Source: a bacterium (GTDB taxonomy: Bacteria; Bdellovibrionota; FAC87; UBA2466). From it: DNA of 12,712 nucleotides. Position numbers and translations under genes: made by a program. The notes beneath the pieces were generated by a model. That model was not told the origin of the DNA. It did not search any database and worked only from the letters and a program-made list of their open reading frames with translations. Below, in pieces: positions 8,402 through 12,712 of this stretch (position 1 is its first letter; each line of letters opens with the position of its first letter). The stretch lies in assembly GCA_022842225.1 (NCBI GenBank), contig JALHPX010000040.1, positions 1-12,712 on the forward strand. The letters are read 5' to 3'.

Positions 8402-8410
8402 CCTAATCTC

Positions 8411-9490
8411 ATGGATCTTCATCGCGTTATTTTCGGCAACACCATCGAACACTGGCTGCAATCCTTTGCTCTTGCAGCAGCCCTCTGGATAGGGTTTTGG
8501 ATAGTGCGCAAAATCGGCGCAAAATATCTGGGCATTATCGCCGAGAAGCGCCACAACACGGTTTACGAAACACTTTCCGACCTAACTCAGCGCACCAAGC
8601 TTTTGTTCTTGCTACTAGTATCGATCTCGGTCGCCCTTCGTCCTCTGACTTTGCCACCTGCAATCGACCGAGTTGTCGATCGCGCACTCATTGTCGCCAC
8701 CGTCATTCAATTCGGTTTATGGGGTGGCGCTTTCTTGCGGCTGTGGATTGAGCCTTATTTGAGTAAGAAGATTGGCCACGGCTCGAATCAAACCTCGACT
8801 TTAGCGGCCGTCAGCTTTCTCTTGCGGGCGGTATTTTACTCGCTTCTCGTCATTTGGGGCCTGGATAACTTAGGCATTAACGTCTCGGCACTCGTCGCTG
8901 GCTTGGGAGTGGGCGGTATTGCGGTTGCCTTAGCGACTCAGAATATTTTAGGCGATTTGTTTTCATCTCTCAGTATCACGCTCGACCAGCCATTTCAGGT
9001 TGGCGACAACGTCACCGTGGATACTTTCAACGGTACGATTGAGAAAATTGGTTTAAAAACCACACGCATGCGCAGCGAGACCGGCGAGCAGTTGATCTTT
9101 TCCAATACGGATTTGCTTAGTAGCCGCATCCGCAACAATCGACGCATGAGCGAGAAGCGCACACTGATTGTCATTGGAGTGACCTACGACACGCCTAGCG
9201 AAAAGCTCCGCAAAGTCCCGCAGCTTCTCGAGCAAGCGGCTTCAGGCCACCCTCTCATCCGATTCGAACGCGCGCACATCAGAGGCTTGGCCGCAAGCGC
9301 GATTGAATTTGAATTTATTTTCTGGATGTCGGTGACGCCGGAAAGAGCGCACTTGGATCAGCAGCAAGAGATCATCCTCCGTGTGGTTGAAAGCTTTAAA
9401 GAGGCCGGGATTGAATTCGCCTACCCTACTCAGACAGTTTTTTTGGGAGCAGGAGCGGAAGCAAGATCTTCTCCGCTGCGTCCAGCCTAG
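8411..9490 (+). CDS. Small-conductance mechanosensitive channel, MscS family
   Basis: This 359-residue membrane protein belongs to the MscS family, whose heptameric channels open under membrane tension to release solutes during osmotic downshock. Hydrophobic segments fall at about residues 17-33, 64-80, 89-111, 133-150 and 157-175. The pore helix is the Gly/Ala-rich 'GLGVGGIAVALATQNILGDL' (164-183). It leads into the beta domain with 'DQPFQVGDNV' (192-201) and 'GTIEKIGLKTTRMR' (208-221), both family hallmarks. The C-terminal alpha/beta domain ends in an unremarkable tail. I set the start at the ATG at 8411; the frame stays open back to an ATG at 8306, but that would overlap the divergent cyclase gene and adds non-membrane, non-family sequence. 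The 3' end overlaps the convergent kinase gene by 65 bp. The exact subfamily (MscS, YnaI, YbdG type) is not resolved. Confidence 0.93.
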   Translation: MDLHRVIFGNTIEHWLQSFALAAALWIGFWIVRKIGAKYLGIIAEKRHNTVYETLSDLTQRTKLLFLLLVSISVALRPLTLPPAIDRVVDRALIVATVIQFGLWGGAFLRLWIEPYLSKKIGHGSNQTSTLAAVSFLLRAVFYSLLVIWGLDNLGINVSALVAGLGVGGIAVALATQNILGDLFSSLSITLDQPFQVGDNVTVDTFNGTIEKIGLKTTRMRSETGEQLIFSNTDLLSSRIRNNRRMSEKRTLIVIGVTYDTPSEKLRKVPQLLEQAASGHPLIRFERAHIRGLAASAIEFEFIFWMSVTPERAHLDQQQEIILRVVESFKEAGIEFAYPTQTVFLGAGAEARSSPLRPA

Positions 9491-9998
9491 TCGCAAGGTT
9501 CCCGCGCAAAAGCGTGTAGGATTTTCCAAAAGCAGCGAGTTGCTCCACTAACAGTTCTTGCACGGCGGCCCGCCCGGCCGGCACTCCGCGCTGCTTGATT
9601 TCGCTCACCCAAGGAATATCGCCATCAGTAACAAACACGATTGCGCCCTCTAATTCGGCCTTCGCTTTTTCTTCCAAACCACCGGGAACAAAATCAAAAT
9701 AGTGCTGGCTGTAGACAAGCGACTGAAGCAGACACGTGTCTTGAATCACCACCACACCTGTCTGTTGCGCCCCCGCTACCGCGGCAACGCCAGCCGCTCT
9801 TTGTCCACTCACGATCGCGTCGACATCGCCCGCGCTGACTTCGCGGCCCGTGCGCTCCACCCACCCGCGGGCATACTCCGGCACCCAAATGCTACCCAAT
9901 CGCTTGGCAAGGGCCTCGCTCAAGCTGGATTTGCCAGAGCACTCGCCGCCGACGATAAGGACTCGCACTACACTGTTTGTCGCCACACGCGCTTCCAT
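9426..9998 (-). CDS. NadR-like nicotinamide riboside kinase (AAA_28 P-loop ATPase)
   Basis: This protein of up to 190 residues matches the kinase half of NadR: P-loop 'GGECSGKSS' (17-25), 'PEYARGWVE' (40-48), the acidic 'VIQDTCLLQSLVYSQHYF' strand and helix (about 84-101, D87), and 'DIPWVSEIKQRG' (127-138). It lacks the helix-turn-helix and NMN adenylyltransferase parts of enterobacterial NadR, so it should only phosphorylate nicotinamide riboside to NMN; the adenylyl step must come from elsewhere. The gene follows pnuC, the riboside transporter, which strongly supports the role. The ATG at 9998 overlaps pnuC by 31 bp and has a modest GGA site. A GTG at 9968 sharing one base with the pnuC stop (TAGTG) would give a 180-residue protein starting two residues before the first beta strand, and is equally credible. 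The 3' end overlaps mscS antisense. Confidence 0.85.
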   Translation of the reverse strand: MEARVATNSVVRVLIVGGECSGKSSLSEALAKRLGSIWVPEYARGWVERTGREVSAGDVDAIVSGQRAAGVAAVAGAQQTGVVVIQDTCLLQSLVYSQHYFDFVPGGLEEKAKAELEGAIVFVTDGDIPWVSEIKQRGVPAGRAAVQELLVEQLAAFGKSYTLLRGNLATRLDAAEKILLPLLLPKKLSE

Positions 9999-10531
9999 TC
10001 AAAAAATCCGTAGAATGCTAAAACCAGAAAGAATCCATAGAGCCCGCAAGTGAGATAAAGCCCTTTATAGAGATACAAAGCGCAATAAAAAACATTGGCC
10101 CAAATCCATAACAACCAGTTCTCTAGGATTTTTCTCGTCGCTAAAGCTTGCGCCACCAAACTCACCGCCGTGGTGTGCGCGTCGAGAAACGGAACTTCGG
10201 AAGGAGTAAAGGCCTTCAGGAGCCAGGCCAGTAGCAGTGTAGACGCGACTACACAGGCCAACACACCCACCCCCCCCTGGATCCGCAAACGCTGCACCCG
10301 GAGCGGGCCCTGCGAAACGGGCTGCCGACGCGTCCACGACCACCAACCGTAGATGGTCAGCACGAAGTAAAATAGCTGCAACAGCGAATCGGCGTACAAG
10401 CCCGCCGTCCAAAATACATAGAAGTATACGGTAAGATTGATAAAGCTCACGGGCCAGCAGAGGCTCGAAAGGCGGGCGGCCAATACTACGTATAAAACTC
10501 CGGAGACAACTCCGATCACTTCCAAAATCAT
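9968..10531 (-). CDS. pnuC: Nicotinamide riboside transporter PnuC
   Basis: This 187-residue membrane protein carries PnuC signatures: 'CWPVSFINLTVYFYVFWTAG' (25-44), 'LYADSLLQLFYFVLTIYGWW' (45-64) and, near the C-terminus, 'ENWLLWIWANVFYCALYLYK' (137-156) followed by 'GLYL...LYGFFLVLAFYG'. The family moves nicotinamide riboside across the inner membrane by facilitated diffusion, trapped by phosphorylation in the cytoplasm. The next gene encodes the matching kinase, with overlapping ends, so the two form a salvage pair for NAD synthesis. I chose the ATG at 10531 because 'MILEVIGVVSG' is a natural membrane-protein start; a GTG at 10561 would extend the protein into the leader hairpin. No strong ribosome site precedes the ATG. 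A large hairpin lies 18 nt upstream and may influence expression. Confidence 0.92.
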   Translation of the reverse strand: MILEVIGVVSGVLYVVLAARLSSLCWPVSFINLTVYFYVFWTAGLYADSLLQLFYFVLTIYGWWSWTRRQPVSQGPLRVQRLRIQGGVGVLACVVASTLLLAWLLKAFTPSEVPFLDAHTTAVSLVAQALATRKILENWLLWIWANVFYCALYLYKGLYLTCGLYGFFLVLAFYGFFEWKRVWRQTV

Positions 10532-10548
10532 AGAGCCATAAAGCCCAA

Positions 10549-10593
10549 AACCCCCGAACACGAAAGCTTTTTTATGCTTTCATATCGGGGGTT
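10549..10593 (-). promoter_or_regulatory. Large two-part hairpin in the pnuC leader
   Basis: Two nested perfect inverted repeats form one long hairpin: an outer 9-bp stem (AACCCCCGA with TCGGGGGTT) and an inner 6-bp stem (GAAAGC with GCTTTC), joined by a small 3x4 internal loop and closed by an A/T-rich 8-nt loop. It begins directly after the T-run of the upstream terminator and ends 17 nt before the pnuC ATG. On the minus strand it is followed by TTTTGGG, so it could act as a second weak terminator or attenuator. The inner dyad could also be a DNA operator. No known NAD-related riboswitch consensus was recognised. Confidence 0.55.
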
Positions 10594-10620
10594 AAAAAAG
10601 AAAACCGTTTGGGCGGTTCT
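10594..10620 (-). terminator. Rho-independent terminator of the H1-like gene
   Basis: The minus strand has a stem AGAACCG / CGGTTTT (7 bp with one G-U pair) around a 6-nt loop, followed by CTTTTTT. It begins 1 nt after the stop codon of the H1-like gene. Stem, loop and U-tract fit an intrinsic terminator. Confidence 0.75.
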
Positions 10621-10621
10621 A

Positions 10622-11140
10622 TTAAGAAGCTTTTTTCTTGGTAGTCTTGGAGGCTTTCGAAGCAGCAGGCTTACCCTTTTTCTCCAGCGTTCTCACATTC
10701 GTGTCTGCCTTTGCAGTCGCAGTGTGAGTCTCCGTCGACTTAGCATTCTTGTGTCCTTGGACCACTTGGAAGTTTGGCTTCGTGGTGGTTGTAGGATGGT
10801 GCGAGGCGGCCTCGCGCACGGCAGAATGCACTAAACGTAAATTCTTGGGCATGTGTGCGCAGCACTGATCCACCCAGTTCCAATAAGAAGCTGCTTTGTA
10901 GCTAGCGGGGCTTCCATTGACCCATTCTTGTTCGGATTGATAGCGTTTTGCGTACTTCATGCAGCGAGCAAGCGTCCACTTCGTGCCGCGTTCGCGGACG
11001 AAAGTTTGGCGGGCTTTGACTTCGCCTTCCACTTTTTCTTTTTTGCCGCCTTTTGCAGCTTTGGTTGCTTCAGCAGGCGCCGCAGCCGTTGCTTCTGGCT
11101 TGGCTTGCGGTTTCTTTTCTTCGGCGTTTGCGCCACCCAT
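10622..11140 (-). CDS. Small basic protein with histone-H1-like Lys/Ala tails and a compact core
   Basis: This 172-residue protein has three parts. Residues 1-43 are Ala/Lys/Glu/Pro-rich and low complexity. Residues 52-97 form a compact core with 'KWTLARCMKYAKRY', 'EWVNGSPASYKAA' and 'WVDQCCAHM'. Residues 98-172 are Thr/Lys-rich and end in an H1-type tail, 'KKGKPAASKASKTTKKKAS'. The core, with spaced Trp, Cys, Tyr and a 'saY...A...W-D-x-C-x-H' pattern, resembles by recall the short helical repeats found in phage and homing-endonuclease-associated DNA-binding proteins; this is uncertain. With basic tails, binding DNA or RNA is a reasonable inference. The ATG at 11140 has a strong AGGAG site 7 nt upstream (11148-11152) and the gene has its own terminator, so it is a single-gene, probably well-expressed unit. 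No signal peptide is seen. Real coding is supported by the terminator, the strong ribosome site and the structured core. Confidence 0.8.
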   Translation of the reverse strand: MGGANAEEKKPQAKPEATAAAPAEATKAAKGGKKEKVEGEVKARQTFVRERGTKWTLARCMKYAKRYQSEQEWVNGSPASYKAASYWNWVDQCCAHMPKNLRLVHSAVREAASHHPTTTTKPNFQVVQGHKNAKSTETHTATAKADTNVRTLEKKGKPAASKASKTTKKKAS

Positions 11141-11327
11141 AAAATAGCTCCTGTTAAGTGCGACGCTGGCTCTTTAGGAGCAGCATCCGCTTGCTATAGT
11201 TTTCGGTGTGCTGCGTTATTACTTAAGCAAAAATACTGCGGTGAGTTAAGTCTCTAAAAGTACTGAAAAATCCTAACAGCGCGACAGTTCAAGCGATTAC
11301 GGCCAGTTGGTTTGCATTTGAGGGGTA
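11141..11327. promoter_or_regulatory. Divergent intergenic region between the H1-like gene and folE2
   Basis: This 187-bp gap must hold promoters for both directions. It contains the AGGAG ribosome site of the H1-like gene (11148-11152, minus). TATAGT at 11196-11201 on the plus strand is a passable -10 box, but no good -35 was found at the right distance for either strand. Three TTAAG motifs occur without regular spacing. No riboswitch consensus or further gene was recognised. Confidence 0.4.
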
Positions 11328-12302
11328 ATGGGTCTATTACCGGAACCGAGGACATCCGTGATTCAAAAAAACACCCCTCGGCGAGAACTGCCTGACATTG
11401 CTATCCATGCCTTTCCCCACGTAAGTGGCTCCTTGGATCAGGTGGGAATGCACGACATCGAAACGCTGGTGTCCGTTCCCTTGCATAGCGGCCAGTCTGG
11501 CTTGATCCCAGCCCGTGCGCACGCCTATGTCAGCTTAGAAAAAAAAGAAACCAAGGGCATTCACATGTCCCGGCTTTTTCGCGCCGTCCAGGAAAAGCTG
11601 GAGGGCGCACCGCTCTCGCCCCTTCTCGTCCACTCGCTTCTAGATGATTTTTTAACTTCGCATTCTGGAATTAGCGACGCGGCCTATTTCACCGTCGAAT
11701 TTGATCTCCCTGTGCGTCGCAGAGCATTGCTTAGCGACAACGAGGGACTGCGCTTTTATCCGTGTCAGGTCAAAGGCCTGTTGAAAAACGGCAAGCAAGT
11801 AGTGCAGATGGGCGTTTCGATTTTGTATTCGAGCACGTGCCCTTGTTCCGCAGCTCTTGCCCGTCACATCGTGCAAGAAAAGTTCTTAGAGCGCTTTGGC
11901 ACCGCGCCGACTGTTTCGGTAAAGGAGGTTGCTGCATGGCTCGGAACAGAAGAAGGCATGTGCGCCACTCCTCACAGCCAACGCAGTCGAGCAGATGTCT
12001 ATCTGACGCTTGCACCTGGCATTAAGGAATTTGATTTTCTCTCGCTGGTAGATTTACTCGAAGGCACTTTAAAAACTCCAGTTCAGTCCGCTGTAAAACG
12101 GGAAGACGAACAAGAATTCACTCGCCTCAACGGAACGAACTTAATGTTTTGTGAAGATGCCGCGAGAAGAATCAAAGGAGCACTCGACAAGGAGTCGCGC
12201 TTCGTTGATTACTATGTGCGAGCAGCTCACTTTGAAAGCCTCCATCCGCACGATGCGGTGGCAACGGCGACCAAAGGAGTTCTCGACGGTTTCACCGTCT
12301 AA
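11328..12302 (+). CDS. folE2: GTP cyclohydrolase FolE2 (type IB)
   Basis: This protein of 324 residues (314 from the alternative start) matches FolE2, which converts GTP to 7,8-dihydroneopterin triphosphate, the first step to folate and also to queuosine. Motifs: 'KGIHMSRL' (76-83), 'SSTCPCSAALA' with the conserved catalytic Cys in 'CPCS' (171-174), 'ATPHSQRSRADV' (213-224), 'FTRLNGTNLMFCEDAARRI' (264-282) and 'AAHFESLHPHDAVA' (299-312). About 40 residues separate 'CPCS' and 'HSQRS', longer than in compact members; this is the arrangement I associate with proteobacterial FolE2. FolE2 tolerates various metals and often substitutes for zinc-dependent FolE. The ATG at 11328 has AGGGG only 2 nt upstream, too close for a good site, whereas the GTG at 11358 has GAGGA 5 nt upstream; the true start may be the GTG. 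clpX follows after 28 bp on the same strand. Confidence 0.94.
   Translation: MGLLPEPRTSVIQKNTPRRELPDIAIHAFPHVSGSLDQVGMHDIETLVSVPLHSGQSGLIPARAHAYVSLEKKETKGIHMSRLFRAVQEKLEGAPLSPLLVHSLLDDFLTSHSGISDAAYFTVEFDLPVRRRALLSDNEGLRFYPCQVKGLLKNGKQVVQMGVSILYSSTCPCSAALARHIVQEKFLERFGTAPTVSVKEVAAWLGTEEGMCATPHSQRSRADVYLTLAPGIKEFDFLSLVDLLEGTLKTPVQSAVKREDEQEFTRLNGTNLMFCEDAARRIKGALDKESRFVDYYVRAAHFESLHPHDAVATATKGVLDGFTV
11348..11352 (+). promoter_or_regulatory. Ribosome binding site pointing to a GTG start for folE2
   Basis: GAGGA lies 5 nt before the in-frame GTG at 11358. The upstream ATG at 11328 has AGGGG only 2 nt away. This favours a 314-residue FolE2 starting at 11358. Both starts lie before the first conserved residues, so homology does not decide between them. 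Confidence 0.45.
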
Positions 12303-12330
12303 CGAACTTTTTAGAGGAAGGCGCGAGAAG

Positions 12331-12712
12331 GTGCGGAAAAAAGGCCATTTCGACAATCTCCAATGTAGTTTCTGCGGTAAATCTCAAAGAGACGTAAAAA
12401 AATTAATTGCGGGTCCCGGCGTTTACATCTGTAACGAGTGCATCGACCTATGCAACGACATCATCGTTGAAGAACAAACCAAAGAGACCCACTCCGAACC
12501 GCCTGTAAAAATCGCCAAGCCTTCTGAAATCAAAGAAGTCCTCGATCAGTATGTGATTGGCCAAGACCAAGCCAAACGCGCGCTCTCTGTCGCCGTTCAC
12601 AATCACTACAAACGCATCCACCGCCTAAAAGCGAACGGCCCCTTTGATGCTGTCGAATTGCAGAAGAGCAATATTCTTTTGATGGGCCCCACGGGCAGCG
12701 GCAAAACGCTTT
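12331..12712 (+). CDS. clpX: ClpX, ATP-dependent Clp protease unfoldase subunit (3' end cut by window edge)
   Basis: The first 127 residues are present and unmistakable. The N-terminal zinc-binding domain has 'CSFC' (C12, C15) and 'CNEC' (C34, C37) with 'AGPGVYICNECIDLCNDII' between and after. The linker leads to 'EVLDQYVIGQDQAKRALSVA' (69-88) and the Walker A 'GPTGSGKT' (119-126), where the window ends. ClpX forms a hexameric AAA+ ring that unfolds tagged proteins and feeds them to ClpP. The start is a GTG at 12331; no ATG lies in frame between the folE2 stop and the first zinc Cys. GAGGAAG at 12314-12320 is a good ribosome site at a slightly long 10-nt spacing. The gap to folE2 is 28 bp, so the two may share a transcript. 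clpP is not immediately upstream, unlike in many bacteria. Confidence 0.96.
   Translation, partial: MRKKGHFDNLQCSFCGKSQRDVKKLIAGPGVYICNECIDLCNDIIVEEQTKETHSEPPVKIAKPSEIKEVLDQYVIGQDQAKRALSVAVHNHYKRIHRLKANGPFDAVELQKSNILLMGPTGSGKTL

Noticed and set aside
8306..8410. Longer MscS start at 8306
   Set aside because: It would overlap the divergent diguanylate cyclase start and adds 35 residues without family or membrane character; the ATG at 8411 follows a candidate promoter.
10549..10620. Hairpins as a plus-strand terminator or a small inverted-repeat element (MITE)
   Set aside because: The plus strand has no T-run after either stem, there is no target-site duplication, and the repeats are not found elsewhere in the window.
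11141..11327. preQ1 or THF riboswitch before folE2, or TTAAG motifs as operator repeats
   Set aside because: No consensus core of either riboswitch was seen, and the three TTAAG copies have no consistent spacing or flanks.
1..12712. Mobile element, CRISPR array, tRNA or defence system
   Set aside because: No repeat array, transposase or integrase motif, tRNA-like fold or known defence gene was seen on either strand.

Overview
The window is about 12.7 kb of densely coding bacterial chromosome with roughly balanced base composition. It reads as a Gram-negative bacterium using an adenosylcobalamin-dependent ribonucleotide reductase, FolE2-type folate synthesis and a standard ClpX. The order clpX next to folE2, with no clpP in view, is unlike the common clpP-clpX layout. 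A lineage near Bdellovibrionota or deltaproteobacteria would fit, but this is only an impression and the sequence does not settle the taxon. There are no rRNA or tRNA genes, insertion sequences, CRISPR arrays or phage modules.

Layout from left to right. Positions 1-1250 (minus) hold an ATP-grasp ligase that runs off the left edge and begins with a signal-peptide-like segment. Positions 1412-8350 (minus) hold four tightly spaced genes, transcribed in the order diguanylate cyclase, DedA-family membrane protein, DNA polymerase I (polA), class II ribonucleotide reductase (nrdJ). A 60-bp divergent promoter region (8351-8410) separates this cluster from a plus-strand MscS-type mechanosensitive channel. 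The channel gene runs convergently into, and overlaps by 65 bp, a two-gene minus-strand nicotinamide riboside salvage unit (pnuC, then a NadR-like kinase). Upstream of that unit are two hairpins; one is a good rho-independent terminator for the preceding minus-strand gene. That gene encodes a small protein with Lys/Ala-rich, histone-H1-like tails around a compact Trp/Cys-containing core. From a shared upstream region, folE2 runs on the plus strand and is followed after 28 bp by the start of clpX, which runs off the right edge.

How the genes fit together. NrdJ makes deoxynucleotides and PolA uses them, so their adjacency makes functional sense; the diguanylate cyclase and DedA genes upstream are probably co-transcribed. 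PnuC imports nicotinamide riboside and the kinase phosphorylates it to NMN. FolE2 starts folate (and possibly queuosine) synthesis. ClpX unfolds proteins for ClpP. Most genes are conserved housekeeping types. The least explained items are the H1-like protein, the signal peptide on the ATP-grasp enzyme, the large hairpin in the pnuC leader, and the unknown N-terminal domain of the diguanylate cyclase.
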